64,000 bases of DNA, taken from assembly GCF_026210795.1 (NCBI RefSeq), contig NC_089436.1, positions 1,054,001-1,118,000 of the forward strand, given 5' to 3'. A program made the position numbers and the translations under genes. Source of the DNA: Rhizophagus irregularis. Taxonomy: Eukaryota > Glomeromycota > Glomeromycetes > Glomerales > Glomeraceae. Under the pieces are notes generated by a model. The model saw nothing but the letters and a program-made list of their open reading frames with translations. It made no database searches and was not told where the DNA came from. Positions 25,668 through 38,319 of this stretch are shown one piece after another; position 1 is the first letter of the stretch; every line of letters begins with the position of its first letter.

Positions 25668-25704
25668 AGTAAAGGTTAGTATGCAATATTTAAGAAATTT
25701 ATTT

Positions 25705-25835
25705 AGGTTTAAGGCCAAGTGATTTCTTTTAGTTAGAAATAATATTACAATGTTTAGATGCTAATCCATCAAATAGATCAATAGCATCCCAACTTTCTGT
25801 TTCGAAACTATGTAAAAAAAAACCCAACGAGAAAT
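25705..25835 (+). pseudogene. Relic of kinase C-terminal lobe
   Basis: Plus-strand frames read GLRPSDF, then LQCLDANPSNRSIASQL, matching GLRPS and LQCLDANPLKRPTASQI of the intact kinases. It sits beside the fold-back element and opposite in strand to the larger relic at 26034-27220. Confidence 0.75.
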
Positions 25836-26033
25836 ATTAATGTTATTTAACGAAAAAAATAAACAATTCCTGACGAAGTATGCTTTTAATTTTTCTTGCC
25901 CAAATAGCAAAACTGAATGTCTAATATTAATATTGCTAACTATTTTAACATTTGACGTTAAGTGTCCTTACTTTTACATCATAGAAAAATTGAAATAAAT
26001 GTTCGTTTCATGACATTCTAAAATATTAAAAAT

Positions 26034-27220
26034 TTAAAATCTAAATTTCTTCACAGCATCAAATTGTTTAGATAAATCGGATGGATCAGGGTTATCATAA
26101 ATTTCTGAGATACCAGTTTCCGAAGCAATCAAAGTTGAGATGCTGTTGGTCTATTTGATGGATTGGTATCTTAACATTGTAATATTAATCCAGAACAAGC
26201 AGATGGAGTTCCACTAACAACATTTGGTCTTAGCCTTATGTAGATTTCTTGAATAAGTTGTTTCATGAGGATATCGTAATAAACACAAGTAGCAGCTGAT
26301 ACATCCACATGATCACCAAAGCCATATCAGATTCTTTGGTTGGTGTACTATTCCCATCCAATATTTCTGGAGCAACAAAAGGTATTACGCCATAAGTTTG
26401 CTGAGATGACACTGATTTGAAGTCCAGTATCGGTGATTTTAGCACCAACTGAACCCATTTCATTTTCAACTAGTATATTACCTCCATGCAAATGACCATG
26501 AACAAGACCTAGTTTATGAATGGTAATAAGACCCACCACAACATATCCACAATATCTCTCCAGCAAATAATCCCCAAAGATTCTTCAAGATATGAGTACA
26601 AATTTCCATTTTAATACCTTAGAACGAACATATAACATGACGTTGGGTCTTTGGTTATACCAAAGCAATCTGCTAGTGCTCCACTTTGTAAACATTTATG
26701 ATATTTGCGTAACCTTTTTTTTCAAAAAAAAGAAAATTTGTTAGATAAAAAAAAATGAGGACATATTTCATTAAATACTTTCGGATAAATTAACTAATAA
26801 AAAGACTGTGTAACGATTGAATACTAACTTGATTTATAAAGACTCATATTATAAACGTTTCAATATAACCTTAATTCGGACCATTACGTGACCATACTTC
26901 AGCTTCCTCATCCAGATTCCACCTTGGACCTTCCATCCATATGGCAGAATATATTGAGCTGAAAGCGCCTCTTTTATTGGTATTTAAATTGATTGAAATC
27001 AATCCATTCGAGATAATCCATATCCTCATTGGTAGTTAATTAAGTATAATTATCTGTACTAGGATTTCCGCTGGTCCAATTGCGTAAATTTTCTTTCAAA
27101 ATTGCAATATCGTAAGTTTTACACCATGCTGCCGCAGTTCGTTGTTGTTTGCAATCTGAACAGTTGCCGTATAATTGAGATTTAATGAATCTAATGAGCT
27201 AGACTGATCTCCAAAATCCA
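26034..27220 (-). pseudogene. Near full-length kinase pseudogene
   Basis: The ATG at 27218-27220 opens an MDFGDQSSS start, then the module CSDCKQQRTAAAWCKTYD with WTSGNPSTDN, EWIDFNQF and FSSIYSAIWMEGPRWNLDEE. Exon 2 begins near 26715 and includes KCLQSGALADCFGITKDPTS, LVHGHLHGGNILVE, GVIPFVAPEI and a C-terminus PSDLSKQFDAVKKF with stop at 26034-26036. Several frameshifts, an in-frame stop after VLRY and a small deletion before the HGHLHGGN loop kill it. The second CxxC cysteine pair reads CKTYD, so one zinc ligand is also lost. Gene order and intron position match the intact copies at 53721 and 61833. Confidence 0.9.
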
Positions 27221-27241
27221 TATAATTTTGTTTTTATTTTA

Positions 27242-27260
27242 TTTTTTTTTAAAAAAAAAA
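27242..27260 (-). promoter_or_regulatory. T9A10 tract upstream of kinase pseudogene
   Basis: Same T-run/A-run dyad as before the receptor gene, here 22 nt upstream of the pseudogene ATG. A promoter role is inferred. Confidence 0.3.
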
Positions 27261-27671
27261 TTGAAGTGCTTTATAAGCATAAGTAATTAAAGTTTTGTTA
27301 TGTAATTCATTCCAGAAAAGAAACAGGTCACATATATACAAATAGTGTAAATATTCTAACAGAAAGTTCTTTTTTTTTTTTGTTTCATTCGTGTAACGCC
27401 AATCAAACGTGATCATCACAATCGATTTCCGATAACATAAACAAATATTTGTTTTAAAACAGGTTTTTTTTGAAACGTAAAATGAATTAAATGAATTTAA
27501 TCTATTATTTTTAATTTAATAGTATCAAGTGATATCAATCTCATATTTTGAATTTGATCTCGAAGTTGTACTATCCATGCATTGACATTGAGTCACTTCT
27601 ATGATATTCATCTATTTCTTTTGTATTTGTATTTTCATTGCTAACATTTTTAATTTTTTGCATGGCTATCC

Positions 27672-27894
27672 TGGGTCGCATCCATTCACTGACAGTCATT
27701 TCACCGACAATTATCTCATCACCGACAGGGTCATTTCGCAGACAAATGTTTTGATCTCATTGATAGGGAATTTAGGATTAGAGTTAGGGTTGGGGTTAGG
27801 TAAGGAAATTAGGGTTAGGATTAGGGTTAGGATAAGCGAATTAGGATTTCAAAACCGTCGGTGAAATGACTGTCGGTGAAATGACCAAGACCCA
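27672..27894. mobile_element. Inverted-repeat element enclosing telomere-like tract
   Basis: Ends TGGGTCGCATCCATTCACTG and (inverted) TGGGTCTTGGTCATTTCACC. Each arm carries two units of CATTTCACCGACA. Between the arms lies a TTAGGG-like tract. Confidence 0.75.
27771..27845 (+). repeat. Interstitial degenerate TTAGGG repeats
   Basis: About ten units of TTAGGG, TTGGGG, TTAGGA and TTAGAG in one orientation, interrupted by short A-rich spacers. TTAGGG is the usual fungal telomere unit. The tract is flanked on both sides by the inverted arms of the 27672-27894 element. Confidence 0.85.
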
Positions 27895-29605
27895 TGTAAA
27901 TGATATAATTTTGATCGTATTTTTTTTTAATGGTTACGGTACGATTTAAAGACAGCCATTTCATTGACATGAAATTAACCGACACCATTTTGCTGACTTC
28001 CATTTAACCGATATGAAAAATTACCTAACTTCACACAGAACTGACAGAAATGATATTTTATTGATATAGAAATTACTCGACTTGCGAAAATTTATATTCA
28101 TCAACTATCTGAGCCTCACACCGACTTTCCCGAAAAAATGTCCCGAAATTCACGTGATTTCTTCATCAGCGGTGTCATACATAAGTATAGTTTTTTAGTA
28201 GAAAAATCCTATTCATGTCACCATTACGACATTCGGCTGAAATCAAGTATGGCGTACAGTGCATGTAACGTATAAATATTCATTTTTATATTTTGTATTT
28301 ATCGTTTTCTAATCAATAAAAAACAAAAGAGTTTTCATCGAATAAGTAATAATTATTTATCGTACGAAACAACTATTATAAAATTGGATGTTATTTATTG
28401 ATTAAATTAATTTTATTATTGCAATTTGAAAGTAAATATGCCTACAATTTTTTTAAAGTAGTAAAATCTTCTTTATTAATTGTAATTACAAAGGAATGTT
28501 ATGAGCAATTCCCCTTAAAAAATTAAGCGATTATCACGATCAAATAATTTGAAACTAAGGCGCAAAATAGTATAAATATCGGTATAATTTTGACACAAAA
28601 ATATTTTCGAAGATTTTCATACGGATCTCAACATATTGTTATATCGGAGTTTGACTGTAAGAATTAAAATACTAAATATAATCAACAAAATATATGTGCG
28701 CTTTTCAGGAATGTAGGAAGGTTAAAATCTAGATTATCAAGAAAAGGAGATTTCTAGATCATTATTTTCAAAAAAAATAATTTTTAATCGTATATTCCTG
28801 CTGGAAACGAGCAACGTCAATAGTGGATCATTTTTTTTTCTAGAAAAACTGATGAAACCTTTCAGGGATTTTTTATTTAGTAAAGAACTTCTCGTTAAAA
28901 ATTATTGTTGTATATCATAATAATAAAGATTCGAGACGCAGGACGCCAACTTGAGAGGTGTTTGTCTTTCTTAATAGTTCTCAAATGATGGCACAAATAT
29001 ATAATCAAAAATGTTAAAACACGTTTTTTATTTGCAAGGTTACATCTAGAAATAAAAGTAAAAATTCATCTTTTTTGCTTATCTTCCTGTTAGGTTAAAT
29101 ATATCTTGGCTGTTAAAATTATATTTATCCATACTTATATAAATCCCAAAAAAGTTTGGCGATCTTCTTGTATAGTATGTGAAAAAAAACGGAAAAGTAT
29201 TTTTAAAAATAATAAAGATGATAATCCATGATTGTTTAATTAGTATAGATATCCCTCGGAAAGGTGGGATGTCTGCGTTTACCTCAGCGACTTGGTGGTC
29301 TGATCTCTTTTTGTCTCACCCTTTCTGTATTACCTACCATAAACACTATTGTGATAAGATGATCCCATTTGCCCACCTGGACTAATGGCCTGACTACAGG
29401 AACATGCCACTATCTTTAACCAGTATATAAACTATAGACATATTAAATATGTGGTCTGATAATGAAAATATGCCATTGTTATAGTATTATTATTATCCGA
29501 TATATACTATAAAAATCTCGAGTATGATAAAAAAGAACCAATTTCTGTACATGAGAATTTTAAACCTAATTGTAATATATCTATCATGTTGTGCATATAA
29601 CGACT
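27895..29605. other. Intergenic with decayed MITE ends
   Basis: At 27938-28070 a GGTTACGGTACG start and CATTTCATTGACA-like units resemble a degenerate arm of the 25092 family. At 28130-28180 AAAATGTCCCGAAATTCACG resembles the 19804 family. The open frame at 29179-29385 has no recognised motif. No gene is supported. Confidence 0.4.
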
Positions 29606-29690
29606 CCATCTCTCTCACTCTTCTTTCCTCTCCCTCTTCGCTTCCTCCCTTTCGCCTCTCCCTTACTTTCTTCATTACTTCCTTCCCCCC
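29606..29690. repeat. Polypyrimidine tract
   Basis: About 85 nt almost entirely C and T (TCTCTCAC, CCTCTCCC, CTTCCTCCC units), directly abutting the palindromic MITE. Purine/pyrimidine asymmetry this long could form triplex DNA. Confidence 0.8.
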
Positions 29691-29788
29691 ATAAAAAAAA
29701 ATTCCGAAAAAAACTCCGATAAATGATCATTTTTGGCGCCAAAAATGATCATTTATCGGAGTTTTTTTCGGAATTTTTTTTTATAGGG
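29688..29788. mobile_element. Perfect 94-bp palindromic MITE, CCCTATAAA family
   Basis: Positions 29691-29784 form an uninterrupted perfect palindrome centred on GGCGCC (29735-29740). The right end reads TTATAGGG; the left end has CCC then C in place of T. Arms contain AATTCCG, ACTCCGATAAATGATCAT. Perfect arms imply recent formation. Confidence 0.9.
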
Positions 29789-30264
29789 CTTCTAATGAAC
29801 AAATACAGTATCAACGCTGGTTTACAGCTGATTTGAAATCTTGCAGTTTGCGTTAATCATTATATGATAAAATCATATAACTATAAGCAGGATATTATCA
29901 ATATATCTAAATAAATCATGGTTATGAACATGGTCGTTTTGTATGACTATTTGGAAATAACTAAGGGTCAGTAATTGAAATTTGTAAGTTATTAGATTTT
30001 TGAGTTTAAAACAAATTTATTAAAAATAATAAGCTAATTACACATTCTTAATTTGAAAATCGATTAGGGAATAATAAACAATATGAACAAAAAATATTAT
30101 CTAAAAAATCATTTAGAGTAGATTTCGTGTAAGAAATGGAATGAATTTAAAGGTAGGTGTGTAAGAATTATATAATTAATAGCCCCTTCCAACCATTGAT
30201 TTTACTAATAATTTTAAAAGGAATGTTGTTTGTGAATAGACATTAAGCGTGAGTAATGTTACAC

Positions 30265-30480
30265 ATCCTTACTTCGGCTTTCCTTATCCAGTTTTACCTT
30301 GAACCTTCTATAAAATTCATCTCTTTCTCAAAATCAATACACTCAAGATATTCAATAATGAATTCATCTATTATAGAATTTTTACTAGTCCAACTTTGGA
30401 ATTATTTCTTTTCGAAATTGCAGTATCGCAATTTATGCACCATGCTGCCACAATTTGTTGTCACAATTTAGATACCTAGA
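30265..30480 (-). pseudogene. Relic of kinase exon 1
   Basis: Minus-strand frames contain traces of the CxxC module, WTSKNSIIDEFI, EYLECIDFE and EGSR, then KLDKE, in the order of kinase exon 1. Several frameshifts. Exon 2 is absent. Confidence 0.75.
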
Positions 30481-30946
30481 ACAAAAAAGATATTTTACCA
30501 TAAATTTGCTATGGTGATATCGTATAGTTGCCATTATTTACATACTTCGCGGCTTCTTAATTCAGATTCTATCTTTTTAGGTTGTAGAATATAGCACTAG
30601 TTAGCGTGATAACGGTGTTTATTGGAGGAAATTGTTTGTACGCTTGTATTATTTATTAAGAAATTGTACAAGAATACATGGTAGTGCCATGGAATCGTAG
30701 TTAAAGTTCGTAATTTGAATTACGTGCTATTGTGACTATAGTCATATAATCTTTTGAGATAGAGAAAGTGTGTACCGATTTTTTTTTGAAAAGAAAGTAT
30801 TTAGGAGAGAGAAGAGCAACGTGCTAGCTGATAATATTCACGTAAAATTATTGAGGTACTTTTGTTGATATCAAATATTTTTGTAGTATTAATCAAGTTT
30901 TGTAACCTGACATTCAAGTGAGAGAGCGAGAGAGAGAATGTTTTTA

Positions 30947-31085
30947 TGCAATGAGTCTCGCAATGTTATCAGACAAGGAACTGTGGCAGAATGATACAAA
31001 ACTTGCAATACTACAATTTCAAGAGAAAGTTTCCGTAATTGGACCAGCGGAAATTCTATAATAGATGAATAAGTGTGAATCATTT
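30947..31085 (+). pseudogene. Relic of kinase N-terminal module
   Basis: Plus-strand text LSDKELWQND, then LAILQFQEKV and IGPAEIL, tracks the kinase N-terminus in a shifted frame (compare the minus-strand relics at 22195 and 26034, which show the same shifted reading). It is divergent from the relic at 30265-30480, with 5' ends about 470 bp apart. Confidence 0.7.
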
Positions 31086-34000
31086 AGTGGATTGATCAGA
31101 TAGAGAATGATAAATTTATTTTTTCATAGCTAAGACCGAAGAAAAATTTCGGTGTATTTTTACATACGGGTATAAATACAGTAGAGGACTGATTTACATA
31201 AAGAAAAAAAACGGGAGTAAATCAACAGGTTATGTTATACATTAGTATTCATTTCGAAAACCATTAAGGGTGACGATCATTTTAATATAAGCTAGAATAG
31301 TAAATGGGTAAATAATTTACCGTTATACTTAGAGAACTATACTTAGAGAACTGGTCAAATTTTTATTTCTTCTATTCAGAGGATTGTCACAACTTCATAT
31401 TTTTTTATTCAGGGAACTGGTCCTATTAAAACCATTATGCTCATAAATGGACTAATCGGAATAGATTTACATGAGGGCTAAAAATTATAACGTATTAAAT
31501 AAGCTAGATTTCTCGGTCTAATTATAGATGAGATAAAAGAAACTTCATTCGTTAATGATTTAAATAAAATAATGTTGATTAATTCTGATTGTGAGGGAAA
31601 TTACATAATTATTACATAACACCTTAGCGTTAACATTAAACCATAATTGTTTATATTACTTATTTAAATCTGTGCTTGTAAACGTAAAGATTTAACAGCT
31701 AAGGAAAAAGGAGTCAACTAATCTATAATGAATTAGCATTAAATGGAATTTAAAGAGTGTATTCCAACAAACTTTTTTTATAAAATTAATTCGGCCTTTT
31801 AATAAATTAATTATTTATTTATTGAACGCCATTGTGTTCCGACAGATGATTTCCCGACAAGACATAAGTTTTGCCAGAGTTATGCAGAGTTATGCACGAA
31901 CACGTGATCGAACGGCCAGCGTTAGGCTGACGGGAAAATGACCTGTCGGGAAACGGTCCGTAAGTGTTGTGCTGTAAGCAATTTGTCTTGTGATTATTCT
32001 GCAGAAACCATCTTACTTTAGTAATCATCAAATGATAACTTTAGACGAATTAAACAAGGAAGCAAAACTTTGTTTTGTTACGTTAGTAGATTAGTTTTTT
32101 TATGTTACACCCATTTTATTGCGCTAAAATTTAATCGGATTGACTTTTAATTCGTATCAAAGCTAGGGAATAATAGAAAATTTAATTATTATTATCTATT
32201 TTTTTTTCATTTGATTAAATATTTAAAGATGGGAACCCAAACAATCATCAATATTAATGTTGACCTTAACCTTTAACCTTTACTATGTAACATTGAATAA
32301 AAGTCATCAGACAGACAGACTTTCAACTAAAGCTATAGTATGGACTCGAAATTAAGACCATTCCATGCTCGACACCTCTTTTACTTATGTTAAGTTACTG
32401 TAAGTTATGATATATCAATATTTCTATTGTAAATATTCGCTACACAATTCTCTAATATCAAATTGTTCTAATTTTATTCGTAAACATGGTTTCTATTTGA
32501 CATAACGAAAGATATTACGCCAAATTTGTTTTATTTTATTTGTTTTTCATTAGGTCCGTGTATCAGCATATTATTCAATTGAAACCATTTTTGCTTTCTT
32601 CCGTCTCTCTTTATTAAAGAAGCTATTTTATATTCCCTCACTTGAAAGCAAAGCGTGTTTTAATTGAAACCGCCGGATACATGGACCCATTGATAAACCA
32701 ATATCATCTAATAATTTTTGGAGCAATAATAATCCTTCAATGCTCACGCATATCTTTAAGAATTTCGCTCATAATTTCATTAAGAAAGATACAACATACT
32801 AGAATCCTTTAATTTTTATTATTTCATTTAAGTTTTTCTCTCAAGGATCGAAAGAAAATCTTCAGTTAGTGCATGATTATGGACATTATTATCTAATTAT
32901 ATAAGCATTCTTTAATTTAAAATTATTAAGCATTCATATCGTCATAGTTAAATAGTATAAAAAGAAATTATGAATATGTATATATGCTCTTACTATTATT
33001 TCAAGTTGAATTATAATGCTATTTATGAACTGATCAACAGACATTTACAATCTGCTATTTAAACTCCAAAATTGGCAAAATGTTACAAGTAAAATATCTC
33101 ACAAATAATTATGTAACAACACCTTAAAATTACATAAGAATCTTGGAATTTTAGCAAATTTCAAGGAATTTATTTCACTTTTAATTTATATCATTATTCT
33201 TTAAAATCATCTTTAAGAATCTTAAAGTATTGAATATAAAAATAGTAATTACGTACAATATCTTATTTATTTATTAGTAACTTTATTTTGAAACGGTGTC
33301 AGATTTTCTTTTTTCTGCCGTTCTTAGGTTCTTTTAGTCAATATGAAAGAATCCGAATACTGTAACTTTTACCGTGCTTTTACCGAGTTTTCTATATCTA
33401 TAACATTTATGTAACAATAAAATAAACCATGTACGTCATAGATTAATTTAGAATTTTTAAACGCTATCTATTTAAAGCATAAAACAGGTTTTAAGTGCGT
33501 ATACTGTATCCAAAAATTCTAACTGAATAAAGGTTTCATGCCAATCTTTGTATATATGTATATATTTCTTCGCTACAAAGAAACAAATAAGTTATTGATC
33601 ATTGGTCATTTATCTACACTATCACAAAGAAAGGGGTGCATTTAGAAATTTTATTTCCAATGCTCCTTTTTTAAAATAGTTTCATTAAATGTTTGTATAA
33701 ACTAAACTACTCATGTGCAAATATTTTGTGTGATCTGCAAATAATTATTAACGATTATTATTAATGTATTTAATGTACTTGTACATTCAACGGCAATGAC
33801 CGAAATACTATAACTTAAAACAACAATGAACTGATAAATAAGAGATAATAATGAATTATTGTAACGAATCTAACGAATCGGATTGTATATTCATTTTTAT
33901 ACTTCTTTTATACTTCTTTATTGCGTCTATAACTTATTCAGTTAAATTGAAATAACTTTTTAATTAAAAAGCTAAAAATAAATTTATGCCGTCAGATCCA

Positions 34001-34589
34001 TCTTTTCATTTTATTTTTCATATAAATATAATATTTTTTCCCAAGTTGACATCAGTTGACATGACATGTTCATTGATTATATGTTATACTTGTTATAATA
34101 AAAATGATGCAATACGTGAATAAAATAAGAATTCGTATTACTTTTTATAGTTGATTATTGATGTAAAATGGTAATCATACAATCTCTTTTTTTTGAAAAA
34201 AAAAAAATATTTTGTTCGCCTCCCTGATTCATGCGAACAATATTCCGATGTGCAAAAATTATGATACTGCAACATTGACTAATTCTAATAATGGAAGGTC
34301 ATAAAATTTTAAATAATCCTTTTAATTCTTTTGAAATATTTGTCGAAATCAAGCAGAAAAGACTGGTGAAAATTTTATGGATTCACTAGATTTAAACGGT
34401 ACGGATTTAATGGATGGGATTCTATTAGTTCGACTATTATACAAGTAATGAAATCTGGTAAGTTTATTAGAATTTGAATACCATGTTATTTATTCTTCGG
34501 GCGCAGTCTATTTGGCACGTGATTCACGTGATGAAAATGTAATTACATTTTTACAGATGATGTTAATTCAACATCGTACAATATGCAAA
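31086..34589. other. Long intergenic stretch with one repeat
   Basis: About 3.5 kb, AT-rich, no gene supported. At 31833-31975 inverted units TTTCCCGACA and TGTCGGGAAA suggest a decayed inverted-repeat element; the ORF across it is an artefact. At 34330-34450 text is weakly coding-like but not interpretable. Confidence 0.4.
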
Positions 34590-34910
34590 TTATTACATAA
34601 TTCTTACTCATATCTTGAAGAGTTTATGGTTGAATAAATAGTGGATATGCTTTACGGTCAGTATTCGCAAGCCTTTGTTTGTCATTCATGAGTTTGGTCT
34701 TCGTAGACATAATATATAGAGATATTATATTAATTAAAACGAGAAGTCAGATGTTAAAATTACGGATACTGGATTACGTGCATGGACTTAGTTATTAACA
34801 ACTAATATCATCGATCCTTAACAAAAATTTGCCAACCAAAGAAACCGATGGATAATATTAAACCTCACGATAAACAACTTAGATTAAGATCAAGTACTGT
34901 GAGTAGAGTT
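34590..34910 (+). pseudogene. Heavily decayed kinase exon 2 relic
   Basis: In order on the plus strand: SYLEEFM, IVDMLYGQYS, then DVKITDTGL-like codons, NLPTKETDG and PHDKQLRLRS. These match YSYLEES, IIDMLWSIS, KITDTGL, LPTKESD and PHDKQLIQE of the intact kinases. Many frameshifts, and the HGHLHGGN loop has been lost. Confidence 0.7.
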
Positions 34911-35694
34911 CCTATTTTGCGACTGCTGAAAAAATTAAATTTGTAAATTTGAAAAATAATTAATTATTTTAGCATATCTTGAAAAACAATTGTTTTCATT
35001 TGTCTCGCATTTAGCATATTTGCTTTGGGTTTATATTAATTGATTGTATATGTTTCCGTTCGCTTTATAATATTCCTCCCAAAAATTATTTATTAAAGAT
35101 CGTTCAATAGTATACGCACTTAGATGACAAGGACAACTACGCAAAAAAAGCCGTATTTTAGTACTAGCAGTAATTTCATTTATTAATATCAAATCTATAC
35201 AAATTTCTGAAGAAGAAGCACAAAAGCAGGTTACTAATATTTTATCAAAATTGAATATCAAATCCATAATCATTTACTATTATTAGTTGCACAATTTTTT
35301 TTAGTTCTATTTAACTCCAGTTCAGACATTCTTTCCCTTAATGGATCACTTTCATAATATCCTTTTGTATTATCTAATCCTTTCGAGAATCATTACCACA
35401 TTATTAATTAATGATGAAGCGCTTGAAGGATCATGCGAGAGAAATTTTTTTCTAAATATGTAAAAAGTAGACTATTAGTTGATCTAAAAATAATTATAAA
35501 AGTAAGTTGTCTATCTACTATTTTGTTTTATTGTTCCAAATCACGCTGTTCATAAACAATCTTTGTATGGTCAATATCTGCAGGTTCTATTTTACGAACG
35601 TTGTTCTCGTTCACGAAACGATAATATATCAAAATTCAGTAAACCAGATGATTAGAATTCGTAAATTTGGGATTCTGTTGTTGATTAATTAGTA

Positions 35695-35946
35695 AGGCCG
35701 TTCCAACTTGATTGTTTGTTTAACGTACCTCACCCGTCTCAACTTTTTAAAAATCTCAATGTTGATAAACATATAATAACACGTGTTTCTTCTAAATTTA
35801 CAGATTTCTGAATTTTCTGAAATTTCCCGATTTTTCCCGATTTTTTCCAAAGGTTTATTACATTTAGTTTGTTTAATTAAAACCCTCTCCCCTCAAACTT
35901 TTCAAAAAATCTGGACGTCAAACAAACAATCAAGTTGGAATGGCCT
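35695..35946. mobile_element. MITE with 30-bp AGGCCRTTCCAAC arms
   Basis: 252 bp. Ends AGGCCGTTCCAACTTGATTG and (inverted) AGGCCATTCCAACTTGATTG, the arms matching over about 30 bp. No ORF. A more diverged relative lies at 45679-45914. Confidence 0.85.
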
Positions 35947-36439
35947 GACTAAAAATTGTAACATTAATCTAAAAAAAAGCAGGCGGAGTTTAGTGTTTAG
36001 ATAATTCCGTTAATAGCATTTTACGTTGTTTGTAATATTCTTTTATCAATGCGAAATAAATCACATTTGTGTAGTATGCGATCTATTTATAATTTTTCGC
36101 GTTTATTATTAATAAAAGAAATTTTTTATTTTATATGAAAAAGCTTCAAGGATGAATATCAATTTTGTTTATATATTGACCATTATAATTATGTCATAAA
36201 AAAGATATTATGTCCCTTGAAAAAAGTTAATATATATATTAAAAATTTTAAATAAATGTATTTTTGTAATGAGATCAGCCGAATCCAAAATCCCCGACAG
36301 GTACCAAATCCCGAAAAATTGGCCCACATTAAGCTTTAATGCTGCCCGAAAGTCTCTCTGTAAAGTTTTGGATTTCGATGAATTTATCTCATATTTATAG
36401 ATTGGTTGTTTATAACGATAATACATTCATCTTTTTTTC

Positions 36440-36712
36440 ATTTACTTTTTCGTGAATAAATGTCTTCAGGAAAATAAAGTGATTTATTTATTGCGTTACA
36501 ATTAATATCAGTTACTTGAATGATAATGATAAAGTGATAATATCTTGAAAAAAAAAGATCATTAAAATAAAAATAATTCGTTTAACCGTTTATTTTTCAT
36601 TGCGCGTTGGATACTTTCTTATAAAAAATGGTAATCGCTACCACCTTCGGCAAAATGTCCATTCGGCGAAATGGCTTTGGCGAAATGGGTTTTGGCGAAA
36701 TGTACTGTAACC
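36440..36712. mobile_element. Truncated fold-back MITE (25092 family)
   Basis: Reverse-orientation copy of the left and central part of the 25092-25667 element: shares CATTTATTCACG, CAAGTAACTGATATTAATTG and the CATTTCGCC units, and ends in TGTACTGTAACC. The other arm is missing. Confidence 0.8.
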
Positions 36713-36750
36713 AAAAATATAGTACATTCGATAGGCTGATTAAATTGATA

Positions 36751-36781
36751 TATTTTATTTTATTTTATTTTATTTTATTTT
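36751..36781. repeat. (ATTTT)n microsatellite
   Basis: About six pentamer units. Confidence 0.9.
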
Positions 36782-37064
36782 TTCTTCACAATTTAAATTG
36801 ATATATTTTATTCCCAATTTAATTTAGAAATTGCGTAAAATAATAATCATGATTTTATTAATTAAACGAGAATTTATGTTTCAATTAACTAAGCTTAATA
36901 AGGAATCTTAAATGAACTACTTATGACAAAAAACGAAATTGATTTAGGATGCGTGATAAAAAAAGGGAATAAAGTCTTAATATAATTTTTTATGGTAATA
37001 TTAGTAAATTAATTTTGCTTCAATGAAATATGAAATACCGTATTTAACTTACAGTACATTTGTT

Positions 37065-37190
37065 AATGTTATCAGCTAATTATTATAGCTCAGGATTAAG
37101 ATTAACAGTGAAACTTTACATATTTTCGCTAGATTAATGTTACAATGTTTAGATGCTAGTATATCAAACAAAATAAACAGAATTTTTGTT
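37065..37190 (+). pseudogene. Relic of kinase C-lobe with internal deletion
   Basis: One plus-strand frame reads MLSANYYSSGLRL and, after a gap, FARLMLQCLDASISNK, which matches MLSAG ... SGLRP ... FARLMLECLNSDPSD. The segment for the PHDKQLIQEIC helix is deleted. Confidence 0.75.
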
Positions 37191-38029
37191 ACATTAAACC
37201 AAGCATAAATGGTTTCATTTAAGATGGTTTTGTAATGTCCAATAATCGCTGGAGCTGTAACCGCCATGAAAAGCTTCTAATCAAGCCCAGTAACCAACCT
37301 AGACATATAGCATTTGACTCTTATAAACAAATAATTAAGAACATAAACAAACCGGTTTTATAGTTTAAGACTTATGGAAATAAAATAAGTTCGCTCAGTA
37401 AAGGAGTAGCGAATTTTGTTGTGATAATAGTTGGTCAAAATAGCTTATGCGTGTAGTCCAGTGGCTTCAACCATAAACTTGACTGATTCATAAAGTAAAA
37501 TCTTAATGAGAAATATTATAATCATACCATAAAAAATATAAGAATAATTTTCTTAATAATCTGAATTTGAATGCAAGGGCTTCATTATCCTTATATCTGT
37601 CTTTGATCTTATTAAACTTTTCATGAAGGCTATCTATGTCCAAAAAATAATTTCTATGTATCGAACATAATTTTCCAGATTATTAGTGAGCTGAATTCTC
37701 TTTATATATTTCACATGTTCCTTGACGACTAATTAAAGACAATAAATTCCAATCCATTTTATTGCCTTCCTTTTTTTTATGAATTATTAGTAAAGATGAA
37801 TGCGAATTTGAAGATTATAAAAGGAATAAAGGATAATGAAGGAATTATACAACTAATGGAAATGATTGAGGCCAACTAACCTATTGATAAAAGAATCATC
37901 TAATAGGTGCATTCTCTAGTATTTGTGCTACTAGTGATATTTTTTAATGACAACACTGATAGAATTAAATGAATGAAAGAATCAATTACTTTTTATGACA
38001 CACGTATATTTACTTCTTCAATGCCGGCG

Positions 38030-38115
38030 GCATCTGATGAATCAATAGAACAAGGAACTTCGTAAATGCTGTTGGCTTAATTAAGCTAGCATCTAAACAT
38101 TGTGACATAAATCTA
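38030..38115 (-). pseudogene. Relic of kinase C-lobe end
   Basis: Minus-strand FVRFMSQCLDASLIKPTAF matches LMLQCLDANPLKRPTAS. Confidence 0.7.
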
Positions 38116-38319
38116 ACAAAAATAGTGAAGTTTCGTTGAAAACACTCAATCGTCGTCTGGTTATTTTCAGCTAACACATTTCCTGACTATTGAAATATCA
38201 CCATGTCCTTAAGACTAGCTTATCTATTTACTCGTCGAAATATGAACATAAGTTTTAATGTCTCAATGTCATTTATCTAGCAAATTAATTAAAAAATGTT
38301 GATCCGTGTTTAAATTTCC

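Noticed and set aside
29179-29385. 68-codon ORF in a slightly GC-richer patch
   Set aside because: No protein family text and no neighbouring exons.
31819-32031. 70-codon minus-strand ORF
   Set aside because: It runs across an inverted-repeat element (TTTCCCGACA / TGTCGGGAAA), which is the better explanation.
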